Assembly: GCA_035936415.1 (NCBI GenBank) | Contig: DASYWD010000046.1 | Span: 1-47,428 of the forward strand | Reading direction: 5' to 3' | DNA: 47,428 bases | Source of the DNA: Longimicrobiaceae bacterium | Lineage (GTDB): Bacteria > Gemmatimonadota > Gemmatimonadetes > Longimicrobiales > Longimicrobiaceae | Shown here: positions 38,367 to 47,428 of the stretch, piece after piece | How positions within the stretch are numbered: the stretch's first letter is position 1 | Layout: every line of letters starts with the position of its first letter | Program-made: the position numbers and the translations under genes | The notes under the pieces: generated by a model | Databases searched by the model: none | Told to the model about the DNA's origin: nothing | Seen by the model: only the letters and a program-made list of their open reading frames with translations

Positions 38367-39023
38367 ATGAAACGATTCGTGGTGATCGGGCTGGGGAGCT
38401 TCGGGGTGAGCGTGGCGGAGTCGCTCCACGCGAGGGGGTACGAGGTGGTCGCCCTCGACATCGACGAGGCGGCGGTGGACCGGATCGCGCGCCACGCGAC
38501 CCGGGCCGTGGTGGGCGACGGCAGGGAGGTCGCGACGCTGCAGCGGATCGGGGCCGAGGGCGCCGACGCGGCGGTGGTGAGCACCGGGCGCAGCATCACC
38601 GCCAGCATTCTCGCCACCATGGCCCTGCGCGACCTCGGCGTTCCCGAGATCTACGTGGACGTGGTCTCGCGCAACCAGGCCCGCGTGCTGGAGAAGCTCG
38701 GCGTGACCGAGACGATCTTCCCGGAGCGTGAGTCCGGCCTGCGCCTGGCGAGGCGCATCGCGAGCGTCCGCGTCCTCAACTACATCGACGTGGGAGACGG
38801 GTTCGGCGTGCAGGAGATGACGGTGCCGGCGAGCTGGGTGGGCCGGCGTCTCCGGGAGCTCGACCTCCGCCGGACGTACGGGGTCTCCGCCATCGCCGTC
38901 CACGACGTGCAGCGCAACGTGATGACGCCCATACCGGACCTGGACGTCGAGCTCAGCGAGAGCAACACGCTGGTCGTCGCCGGAAGGGAAGAGGACCTGG
39001 CGAGGGCCGCGGACGCGAAGTAA
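38367..39023 (+). CDS. ktrA: KtrA, RCK-type gating subunit of K+ uptake
   Basis: 218 residues. The N-terminal Rossmann domain has GLGSFG (Gly8-Gly13) and the acidic end of strand 2, Asp31, for nucleotide ribose binding. The RCK_C domain begins near residue 140 (VQEMTVPASWVGRRLRELDL). It forms the octameric ring that opens KtrB in response to ATP/ADP and c-di-AMP in other bacteria. A GGGGGAG precedes the ATG. Confidence 0.94.
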   Translation: MKRFVVIGLGSFGVSVAESLHARGYEVVALDIDEAAVDRIARHATRAVVGDGREVATLQRIGAEGADAAVVSTGRSITASILATMALRDLGVPEIYVDVVSRNQARVLEKLGVTETIFPERESGLRLARRIASVRVLNYIDVGDGFGVQEMTVPASWVGRRLRELDLRRTYGVSAIAVHDVQRNVMTPIPDLDVELSESNTLVVAGREEDLARAADAK

Positions 39024-39062
39024 GGCTCACGAGGCTGCGTAGCCGCTCCGCGAGTCCCTGCG

Positions 39063-39106
39063 CCGGGCCGGACCGGTCTCTCACGGGGTCCGCTCCTCCG
39101 GCCCGG
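39063..39106 (+). terminator. Inverted repeat after ktrA, possible terminator
   Basis: CCGGGCCGGA (39063-39072) pairs perfectly with TCCGGCCCGG (39097-39106), with inner GGACC/GGTCC extension. No T-run follows, so it may be a factor-dependent or structural element. Confidence 0.4.
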
Positions 39107-39202
39107 GGCTTGCTTACCGGGCCGGGGAGCCAGCCATACGTTTTCGGGCGCGACCCGCTCGCGCGCGGAGCGCGGCATCCCGATCCCCCACGGAACCCGA
39201 CC

Positions 39203-40066
39203 ATGGCCCAGACCGGAGAGCAGATCGTAGCGGAGGCACTCGGCACCGACGTCCAGGAGCTGCTGGAGGCCTGGGTCCGGGAGCAGGCCTCCGCCACCAC
39301 GACGCGCGCGCACCTCATCACCGAGGCCGAGCTGCGGCAGCAGTCAGTGGAGTTCCTGAACCTGGTCCGGGATGCCGTGGGGAGCGGGAACGCGAGCGAC
39401 GTGCAGGCCCCGGAGTGGGCCGCCGTGCGGGAGTTCCTGGCGCGCCTGTCACGCGCGCGCGCGGTGCAGGGCTTCTCGCCCGCCGACACCGCCATGTTCG
39501 TGCTTTCGCTCAAGCAGCCGCTCTTCGGCCGCCTGCGGGGCATGCTCGCCGACCGGCCCGAGCCGCTCCTGGACGCCGTCTGGTCCGCCACCACCCTCCT
39601 GGACCGGCTGGGGCTCCTCACCACGGAGGCCCACCAGCGCAGCCGGGAGGACGTGATCCAGCGGCAGCAGCAGGAGCTGCTGGAGCTCTCCACCCCCGTG
39701 GTCAAGCTGTGGGACGGGGTCGTCGCGGTGCCGCTGATCGGGACGCTGGACAGCGCGCGCACCCAGATCGTGATGGAGAACCTGCTCCAGAAGATCGTCG
39801 AGATCGGGGCGAGCATCGCCATCATCGACATCACCGGCGTGCCCACGGTCGACACCCTGGTGGCGCAGCACCTCCTCAAGACGGTCGCCGCCGCCCGCCT
39901 CATGGGCGCCGAGTGCATCATCAGCGGGATCCGCCCGCAGATCGCGCAGACCATCGTCCACCTGGGTGTGGAGCTGCACGGCACCACCACCAAGGCCAAC
40001 CTGGCGGACGCCATCGCCACGGCGCTCCGCCTGACGGGGTGGCGGATCTCCCGCGTGACGGGCTGA
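39203..40066 (+). CDS. RsbR-type stressosome sensor/co-antagonist
   Basis: 287 residues. The N-terminal 150 residues are helical, RsbRD_N-like (globin-fold sensor in Bacillus RsbR). The C-terminal STAS domain starts at the diagnostic LSTPVVKLWDGVVAVPLIGT and contains the phospho-acceptor-type Thr218 in VPTVDT. RsbR and RsbS build the stressosome that holds RsbT until stress. It is 10 bases upstream of rsbS. Confidence 0.92.
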   Translation: MAQTGEQIVAEALGTDVQELLEAWVREQASATTTRAHLITEAELRQQSVEFLNLVRDAVGSGNASDVQAPEWAAVREFLARLSRARAVQGFSPADTAMFVLSLKQPLFGRLRGMLADRPEPLLDAVWSATTLLDRLGLLTTEAHQRSREDVIQRQQQELLELSTPVVKLWDGVVAVPLIGTLDSARTQIVMENLLQKIVEIGASIAIIDITGVPTVDTLVAQHLLKTVAAARLMGAECIISGIRPQIAQTIVHLGVELHGTTTKANLADAIATALRLTGWRISRVTG

Positions 40067-40076
40067 GGCCGGTACG

Positions 40077-40490
40077 ATGGAGCGCATCGCGATCCTCAGG
40101 ATGGGCCGGTTCCTCCTGGTCACCATCCAGGTGGACATGCACGATCGGCTGGCGCTGACCCTCCAGGACGACCTCACGGAGCAGATCGCGCGCACCGGGG
40201 CGCGCGGGGTGCTCATCGACATCTCCGCGCTGGAGATCGTGGACTCCTTCATCGGCCGGGTGCTGGCCAACATCGCCGCCATGTCGCGCGTGCTGGACGC
40301 GGAGACGGTGGTGGTGGGGATGCAGCCCGCGGTCGCCATCACCCTGGTGGAGCTGGGGCTCTCCCTTCCGGGCGTGCGCACCGCGCTCAACGTGGAGCGC
40401 GGGATGGAGCTGCTGCGCGTCTCGCTGCGGGACGAGTGGGCGGACGGCGGAGCCTTCGGCAATGACGGCCATGACGGTGACCAGGAGTGA
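40077..40490 (+). CDS. RsbS-type STAS scaffold/antagonist
   Basis: 137 residues, single STAS domain. Ser57 in EIVDSFIGR aligns with the serine that RsbT phosphorylates in RsbS. Family core LIDISALEIVDSFIG and VVVGMQPAVAITLVELGL. The C-terminal extension overlaps rsbT by 29 bases. Confidence 0.93.
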   Translation: MERIAILRMGRFLLVTIQVDMHDRLALTLQDDLTEQIARTGARGVLIDISALEIVDSFIGRVLANIAAMSRVLDAETVVVGMQPAVAITLVELGLSLPGVRTALNVERGMELLRVSLRDEWADGGAFGNDGHDGDQE

Positions 40491-40875
40491 CGAGCGCTCC
40501 ATCCGCGCCGAGAGCGACGTGGTCACCGCGCGGCAGGCGGTCCGCGCCTGGGCGGTGGAGATGAAGTTCTCGCTGGTGGAGCAGACCAAGCTGGTGACCG
40601 CCGCCAGCGAGCTGGCGCGCAACACCCTGGTGCACGGCGGGGGCGGCGTCATGCGGATGGAGATGCTGGAAGAGCCGCCCCGGCGCGGGCTGCGCCTGGT
40701 GTTCGAAGACCGCGGCCCCGGGATTGCCGACGTGGAGCAGGCGCTTCGCGACGGGTTCACCACCGGGACCGGCCTGGGGCTGGGGCTGGGCGGCTCCCGC
40801 CGCCTGGTGGACGAGTTCGAGCTGCGCTCCGCCCCGGGCGAGGGGACGCGCGTCGTCACCGTAAAGTGGAAGTAG
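40462..40875 (+). CDS. RsbT-type serine kinase
   Basis: 137 residues, GHKL ATPase fold. N-box SELARNTLVH (Glu50, Asn54), G1 box EDRGPGIADVEQAL, and G2 loop GTGLGLGLGGSRRLVDEF. RsbT phosphorylates RsbR/RsbS, is released, and switches on a downstream partner. ATG at 40462 (alternative 40471) lies inside rsbS. Confidence 0.93.
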   Translation: MTAMTVTRSDERSIRAESDVVTARQAVRAWAVEMKFSLVEQTKLVTAASELARNTLVHGGGGVMRMEMLEEPPRRGLRLVFEDRGPGIADVEQALRDGFTTGTGLGLGLGGSRRLVDEFELRSAPGEGTRVVTVKWK

Positions 40876-40879
40876 GGGT

Positions 40880-41902
40880 ATGGAGAGCCGGTGCGGCGTG
40901 GTCCTCTCCGTGGAGGAGATGAGCGAAGCGGGCGAGGCGCGCCGCCGGGTGGCCCGGATGGCGCACGAGCTGGGCTTCGACGAGACGGACGCGGGGCGCG
41001 TGGCCCTGGTCGCCACCGAGATGGCCGGGAACCTGGCCAAGCACACCGGCGGCCGGGGCGGGCGGATGCTCGCCCAGCCCAGGCTGCGCGGCGGCGTGGC
41101 GGGGGTGGAGCTGCTGGCGCTCGACACCGGGCCGGGGATCTCCGACCTGGGGGAGGCGCTCCGCGACGGCTACTCCACCGCCGGGAGCCCGGGGACAGGG
41201 CTGGGGGCCATCTCCCGGGTGGCGGACGAGTGGGACATCCACTCCCAGCCGGGCGCGGGGACGGCGGTGCTGGCGCGCCTCTGGCCGCGCTCCACCCCCG
41301 CTCCGCCCGCGGCCGCGGTGGAGGTGGGCTCGGTGATGCGGCCCATGCCCGGCGAGGACGTCTGCGGCGACGGCTGGGCGGTGCGTGCCCACCCCGGGGG
41401 GGTGCAGCTCCTGGTGGTGGACGGGCTGGGCCACGGCCCCGGCGCGGCGGAGGCCTCGGGAGAGGCGATGCGGGCCTTCCATGCGCACCCCGGCCTCGCC
41501 CCGGCGGAGATGCTGCGGCGCCTCCACGACGCCCTGCGCGGCACGCGCGGAGCGGCGGCGGCCGTGGCCGACCTGGACGCCGAGCGCGGGGAGGTCCGCT
41601 TCGCCGGGGTGGGGAACATCGCCGGGGCCGCCATCGGCCACGAGGAAGAGCGGAGCATGGTGTCGATGAGCGGGATCGTGGGGCACCATTTCCGCAGGGC
41701 CCAGGAGTTCTCGTACCCGTGGCCGCCCGGGGCGCTGGTGATCCTCCACTCCGACGGGCTGGGCTCCCGCTGGAGCCTGGGCGGCTACCCGGGGCTGCTG
41801 GCCCGCGACCCCTCGCTGGTGGCGGGGGTGCTCTTCCGGGACCTGGCCCGCGACAGCGACGACGCCACGGTGGTGGTGGCGCGGCGGGGAGGGCGCGCGT
41901 GA
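40880..41902 (+). CDS. RsbT-like ATPase fused to a PP2C/SpoIIE phosphatase
   Basis: 340 residues. The N-terminal 140 residues are another GHKL domain (TEMAGNLAKH; LDTGPGISDL; GTGLGAISRVADEWD). Residues about 150-340 are a SpoIIE/RsbX-type phosphatase with metal aspartates in GEDVCGDGW, VVDGLGHG and SDDATVVVARR. Such fusions dephosphorylate STAS proteins and reset the stressosome. It follows rsbT by 4 bases and its stop overlaps the next GTG. Confidence 0.9.
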   Translation: MESRCGVVLSVEEMSEAGEARRRVARMAHELGFDETDAGRVALVATEMAGNLAKHTGGRGGRMLAQPRLRGGVAGVELLALDTGPGISDLGEALRDGYSTAGSPGTGLGAISRVADEWDIHSQPGAGTAVLARLWPRSTPAPPAAAVEVGSVMRPMPGEDVCGDGWAVRAHPGGVQLLVVDGLGHGPGAAEASGEAMRAFHAHPGLAPAEMLRRLHDALRGTRGAAAAVADLDAERGEVRFAGVGNIAGAAIGHEEERSMVSMSGIVGHHFRRAQEFSYPWPPGALVILHSDGLGSRWSLGGYPGLLARDPSLVAGVLFRDLARDSDDATVVVARRGGRA

Positions 41903-43257
41903 CGTACTCGCTGCTCGCGCTTGCGCTGCGGGGGGAGCACGACGTGGTGCTGGCCCGCCAGCGTGCCCGGCAGGTGGCGGAGCTCCTGGGCTTCGACCGG
42001 CTCGCGGCGACGCGGATCGCCACCGCCGTCTCCGAGATCGCCCGCAACGCCTTCGCCTATGCCGGGGGCGGGCGGGTGGAGTTCCGGGTGGAGGGGGAGG
42101 ACGGCGCGCAGCAGCTCGCGGTGCTGGTCGCGGACCGCGGGCGGGGGATCCCGCACCTCGGCGAGGTGCTGGGCGGGGGGTACACCTCCTCCACCGGGAT
42201 GGGGATGGGGATGGTGGGGTCGCGCCGGCTGATGGACACCTTCCAGGTCGAGTCCGTGCCGGGCGGGGGGACGGAGGTACGCATGGGGAAGCGCCTCCCC
42301 GCGGGGGCGCCCCCCGCGGGGCCGGCGGCGGTCTCCCGGATGGGGGAGATCCTGGCGAGGACGCGCCCCGCGAGCACCGGGGCCGAGGTCCAGGAGCAGA
42401 ACCAGGAGCTGCTCCGCACCCTGGGCGCGCTGGAGGAGCGGCAGGAGGAGCTGCTCCGCCTGAACCGGGAGCTGGAAGACACCAACCGCGGGGTGGTGGC
42501 GCTGTACGCGGAGCTGGACGAGCGCGCGGTCGAGCTCCGGCGCGCCAACGAGGTGAAGGCGCAGTTCCTTTCCTACATGAGCCACGAGTTCCGCACGCCG
42601 CTGGACTCCATCCTCGCCATCTCGGGGCTCCTCCTGGACCGGCTGGACGGCCCGCTCAGCGAGGAGCAGGAGACGCAGGTGCGCTTCGTGCGCACCGCCG
42701 CGCGCGACCTGCTGGACATGGTGGACGACCTGCTGGGCGCCGCGCGCGTGGACGCCGGGCAGGTCCGGGTGCGCCCGGACACCTTCACCGTCCCGGAGCT
42801 GTACAGCGCGCTCCGGGCCATGCTCCGCCCGCTGATGGAGGGGACGCGGGTCCGGCTGGAGTTCGAGGAGCCCTCCGGGATCCCGCCGCTGCACACCGAC
42901 GAGGCCAAGGTGGCGCAGGTCCTCCGGAACTTCATCTCCAACGCGCTGAAGTTCACGGAGAACGGCGAGGTGCGGGTCTCGGCGGAGCTGGACGCCGCGG
43001 GCGAGCGGATCACCTTCCGCGTGCGCGACACCGGGATCGGGATCGCGCCGGACGACCAGGAGCGGATCTTCCGCGACTTCGCCCAGGTGGACAGCCCGCT
43101 CCAGCGGCGGGCCCGCGGCACCGGGCTGGGGCTCCCCCTCTCGCGCAAGCTGGCCGAGCTGCTGGGCGGGAGCGTGGGGGTGGAGAGCGCCCCCGGCCAG
43201 GGCTCCACCTTCCACGTCGTCCTTCCACTCACGTACTCTCCCGGGGCGGAGGGCTGA
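41899..43257 (+). CDS. Histidine kinase with an extra N-terminal RsbT-like ATPase domain
   Basis: 452 residues, GTG start. Residues 1-135 are a GHKL/RsbT-like domain (SEIARNAFAY with Asn50; VADRGRGIPHL; GMGMGMVGSRRLMD). A coiled coil (about 160-215, EQNQELLRTLGALEERQEEL) leads to HisKA with His229 in YMSHEFRTPL and a second ATPase domain (NFISNALKFT; DTGIGIAPDD; GTGLGLPLSRK). Two ATPase domains in one chain suggest that stressosome and phosphorelay signals meet here. No membrane helix. Confidence 0.9.
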   Translation: MTYSLLALALRGEHDVVLARQRARQVAELLGFDRLAATRIATAVSEIARNAFAYAGGGRVEFRVEGEDGAQQLAVLVADRGRGIPHLGEVLGGGYTSSTGMGMGMVGSRRLMDTFQVESVPGGGTEVRMGKRLPAGAPPAGPAAVSRMGEILARTRPASTGAEVQEQNQELLRTLGALEERQEELLRLNRELEDTNRGVVALYAELDERAVELRRANEVKAQFLSYMSHEFRTPLDSILAISGLLLDRLDGPLSEEQETQVRFVRTAARDLLDMVDDLLGAARVDAGQVRVRPDTFTVPELYSALRAMLRPLMEGTRVRLEFEEPSGIPPLHTDEAKVAQVLRNFISNALKFTENGEVRVSAELDAAGERITFRVRDTGIGIAPDDQERIFRDFAQVDSPLQRRARGTGLGLPLSRKLAELLGGSVGVESAPGQGSTFHVVLPLTYSPGAEG

Positions 43258-43269
43258 TGCGAGCGTTCC

Positions 43270-45333
<2,064 letters not shown>

Positions 45334-45357
45334 GATCCGCTCCGGCTGCCGTTCCGC

Positions 45358-46155
45358 CTACAGCTCCTGTCCGAGGGCGCTCTGCAGCCGTTCCCGGTAG
45401 CTGCGGCTCATCTTGAGCTTCGCCCCGGTGTCCAGGACCACCATGAACTCGCCCCGGAAGTACGGCTCCATCTCCCGGATCCGGGAGGTACGCACGATGG
45501 TGGAGCGGTGGATGCGCACGAACCGGGCGGGATCGAGCTGGGCTTCGACCGCCGCGAGCGTCGACCGCATCAGGTGCGACGTCTTCCCGGTGTGCAGGCG
45601 CACGTAGTCGCCGTCCGCCTCGATCCAGTCCACGTCGGCGACCTCGACGAACCGGAGCCTGGGCCCGGAACGCACCAGGAGCCGCTCGGGCCGGGTGGGG
45701 GCCGCGGCCGGCGGGGGCGCCGGTCCCGCGGCGGCCTCGGCGAGCCGGCGGAGGACTTCCCCGGTCAGGGCGGTGGACGACTTCTCGGCGAGGCGCTCCC
45801 GCACCCGTCCGAGCATCCGGGCGAAGCGCTCCTCGCTCACCGGCTTGAGCAGGTAGTCGAGCGCCTGGTGCTCGAAGGCCTCCACGGCGTGCTCGTCGTG
45901 CGCGGTGACGAACACCACGGCGGGGACCGCGCGGTCCCCCAGCGAGCACAGCGTCTCCACCCCGGTCATCCCGGGCATCTGGACGTCGAGGAAGAGCAGG
46001 TCGGGGCGGTGCGTCGCCACGGCCGTGACGGCCTCGAGGCCGTTGGCGCACTCCGCCACCACCTCCAGGTCGGCGTGTCGGGACAGGAGGGAGCGGAGCC
46101 TCTGGCGCGCGAGCGGCTCGTCGTCGGCGATCGCCACGCGGATGCGCGCGATCAC
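45358..46155 (-). CDS. LytTR-family response regulator
   Basis: 265 residues, GTG at 46155 overlapping the sensor stop (GTGA). Receiver with Asp57 in LFLDVQMPGM and Lys104 in YLLKPV. An Ala/Pro linker (about 135-155) is followed by a LytTR DNA-binding domain (DVDWIEADGDYVRLHTG; RFVRIHRSTIV; LKMSRSYRERL). It regulates transcription when phosphorylated by the adjacent LytS-type kinase. Convergent with the hybrid kinase gene. Confidence 0.94.
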   Translation of the reverse strand: MIARIRVAIADDEPLARQRLRSLLSRHADLEVVAECANGLEAVTAVATHRPDLLFLDVQMPGMTGVETLCSLGDRAVPAVVFVTAHDEHAVEAFEHQALDYLLKPVSEERFARMLGRVRERLAEKSSTALTGEVLRRLAEAAAGPAPPPAAAPTRPERLLVRSGPRLRFVEVADVDWIEADGDYVRLHTGKTSHLMRSTLAAVEAQLDPARFVRIHRSTIVRTSRIREMEPYFRGEFMVVLDTGAKLKMSRSYRERLQSALGQEL

Positions 46156-47267
46156 GCGCGGCCTCCCGCCGCCGCGGGCGCCGTGGTCCACGGGAGCCGC
46201 TGCACGACCACGGTCCCCGTCGGAGCGCGCCGGACGATCTCCAGCTCCGCCCCGGCTCCGTAGCACCGGCGCAGGCGCTCACGCGTGTTCCGGAGTCCCA
46301 CGCCGGTCCCCGGCTCCGCGGCAGTCCCCATCCCGACCCCGTCGTCCACGACCTCCAGCACCAGGTGCTCTTCCTCGCGATACCCCCGCACGACGACGGT
46401 CCCCCCGGCCAGGGACGGCTGGATCCCGTGCTTGATGGCGTTCTCGACCAGGGGCTGGAGGATGAGGTTCGGGACGAGGGCGTCCATGGCTTCCTCGTCC
46501 ACGTCGTACTCCACCGCAAGGCGGTCGCGGAAGCGGGCCCGCTGGATCTCCACGTAGGTGTCCACGAGCCGCAGCTCCTCGCGCAGCGGCACCTCCTGGT
46601 GCTCGGTGCTGGTGAGCGTCAGCCGGAGGAAGTCGCTGAGCTGCCCGATCATGCGCTGCCCCTCGCGAACGTCCTCCTCCACCAGCGCGGAGATGGAGTT
46701 GAGGGTGTTGAACAGGAAGTGCGGCTGGAGCTGCATCCGGAGCGTCTGCAGCTGGGCATGCGCGACCTGCTCGTGGAGCTGCGCCTCCCTGCGCTCCCGC
46801 GCTCGCGCAGCCCGGTCCGATTCCATGAGCAGCGCGACGGCGAAGACGATGGAATAGGTGAGCAGGCCGTGCACCACGTGGTACGAGAAGAAGCCACTGG
46901 AGAGCACGTGGTGCGCCCCTTCGGCCCGGTGCAGCCACATCTCGATGGCGGAGTGCGCCCCCGCGAGGACCAGCGCCAGCCCGACGGAGGTCCCGACACG
47001 CCTCCACCACGCCCAGCCGGAGGCGGTTACGGAGCGCGCCGCCCAGACCACCGCGGGGAGGAAGGCCGCCCACATCACCCAGTTCTTGTACGACGCCGGG
47101 AACGCCGGCGCCAGCATCTGCTTCAGCTCCCCGGGGGGGAGGTGCACGTGGACGATCACCAGGAGGAGGTCCACGAGCACCGCGGTGGCGAGCAGCGCCG
47201 CGAAGGCGGCCACCTCGCTCCAGGGAAGGCTGCGCAGCCGCTGCGGGATCGACACGGGGTGACTCAT
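46152..47267 (-). CDS. LytS-type sensor histidine kinase
   Basis: 371 residues from the ATG at 47267. Four to five membrane helices in the first 150 residues (AAFAALLATAVLVDLLLVIV; WVMWAAFLPAVVWAARSV), then a short coiled coil and the His_kinase (PF06580) domain with phospho-His183 in LQPHFLFNTLN. HATPase follows (LVENAIKHGI; VVDDGVGMG). Partner of the LytTR regulator. The ligand is unknown. Confidence 0.93.
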   Translation of the reverse strand: MSHPVSIPQRLRSLPWSEVAAFAALLATAVLVDLLLVIVHVHLPPGELKQMLAPAFPASYKNWVMWAAFLPAVVWAARSVTASGWAWWRRVGTSVGLALVLAGAHSAIEMWLHRAEGAHHVLSSGFFSYHVVHGLLTYSIVFAVALLMESDRAARARERREAQLHEQVAHAQLQTLRMQLQPHFLFNTLNSISALVEEDVREGQRMIGQLSDFLRLTLTSTEHQEVPLREELRLVDTYVEIQRARFRDRLAVEYDVDEEAMDALVPNLILQPLVENAIKHGIQPSLAGGTVVVRGYREEEHLVLEVVDDGVGMGTAAEPGTGVGLRNTRERLRRCYGAGAELEIVRRAPTGTVVVQRLPWTTAPAAAGGRA

Positions 47268-47428
47268 GCGGTGGGAGGTGAGCGCCGCCGGGGCGGGGAG
47301 GCGAAGCGGGCGCCGGCATCCGTGTGCTGCAGCAATGTAGCGCGCCGCCGCCCGGCGACAAAGCCGCTCGCGGACGCGCCGACCCGTCCGCCCGCCGGTC
47401 CGCCCGGGCACCTCGGGGAGGGCCGGGC
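47268..47428. other. Upstream region of the LytS-type gene
   Basis: 160 bases before the sensor gene up to the window end. No gene identified; it should carry the promoter of the minus-strand sensor-regulator operon. Confidence 0.4.

Noticed and set aside
35850-38903. 1017-codon minus-strand frame opposite ktrB/ktrA and 962-codon plus frame over the DUF2236 gene
   Set aside because: Low-complexity shadow frames; KtrB, KtrA and the DUF2236 protein are recognised in the proper frames.

Overview
This 47.4 kb window is very GC-rich, gene-dense bacterial chromosome. PadR repressors sit next to 'permease prefix' proteins and serine hydrolases, an ABC permease is fused to an M1 peptidase, a chemotaxis cluster is headed by a DUF4388-TPR protein, and a stressosome feeds histidine kinases. 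Together these suggest Gemmatimonadota, probably a Longimicrobium-like lineage. This is inference from gene families; no rRNA or ribosomal marker is present.

Left end (1-7.3 kb, + strand): a tightly overlapping operon of a DUF4388/TPR protein, CheR, CheD, CheB, two CheW-like proteins, a TPR protein, a signal-peptide metallopeptidase and a small membrane protein. The last of these ends inside a tRNA-Val gene. CheA and receptors are not in the window.

Middle (7.3-24.5 kb): an accessory region. The part from 7.9 to 12.9 kb is visibly richer in A/T. It carries an FRG-domain gene, three proteins with HEPN-like R-x(3-4)-H motifs, an HU-like protein and transposase/aminotransferase debris. A minus-strand block of more ordinary genes follows (TPR protein, S8 protease, SpmB, SpmA). 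A second + strand run from 18.9 to 23.3 kb holds small single-gene units (lipoproteins, small membrane proteins, a GlcG-like protein, an antitoxin stub). These units are separated by a recurring ~105-130 bp imperfect inverted repeat that looks like an integron attC site. Similar sites occur at 9.78-9.89, 12.15-12.26 and 12.87-12.96 kb. No integrase is visible, so this resembles a CALIN (cluster of attC sites lacking an integron integrase). The tRNA-Val 3' end and its terminator are duplicated at 18.61-18.67 kb, giving an 11.3 kb segment flanked by att-like direct repeats.

Right-middle (24.5-36.8 kb): an amidohydrolase lipoprotein converges on a minus-strand operon. That operon encodes a PadR domain fused to two serine hydrolases, an ABC ATPase and a 1207-residue ABC permease/M1 peptidase. 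A second PadR-permease pair follows, and both PadR genes carry a near-identical upstream operator/promoter. A DUF2236 gene lies beyond.

Right end (36.9-47.4 kb): KtrB/KtrA potassium uptake, a stressosome-type module (RsbR, RsbS, RsbT, an ATPase-PP2C protein, a dual-ATPase histidine kinase and a receiver-PAS-GAF kinase), and an opposing LytS/LytTR two-component pair.
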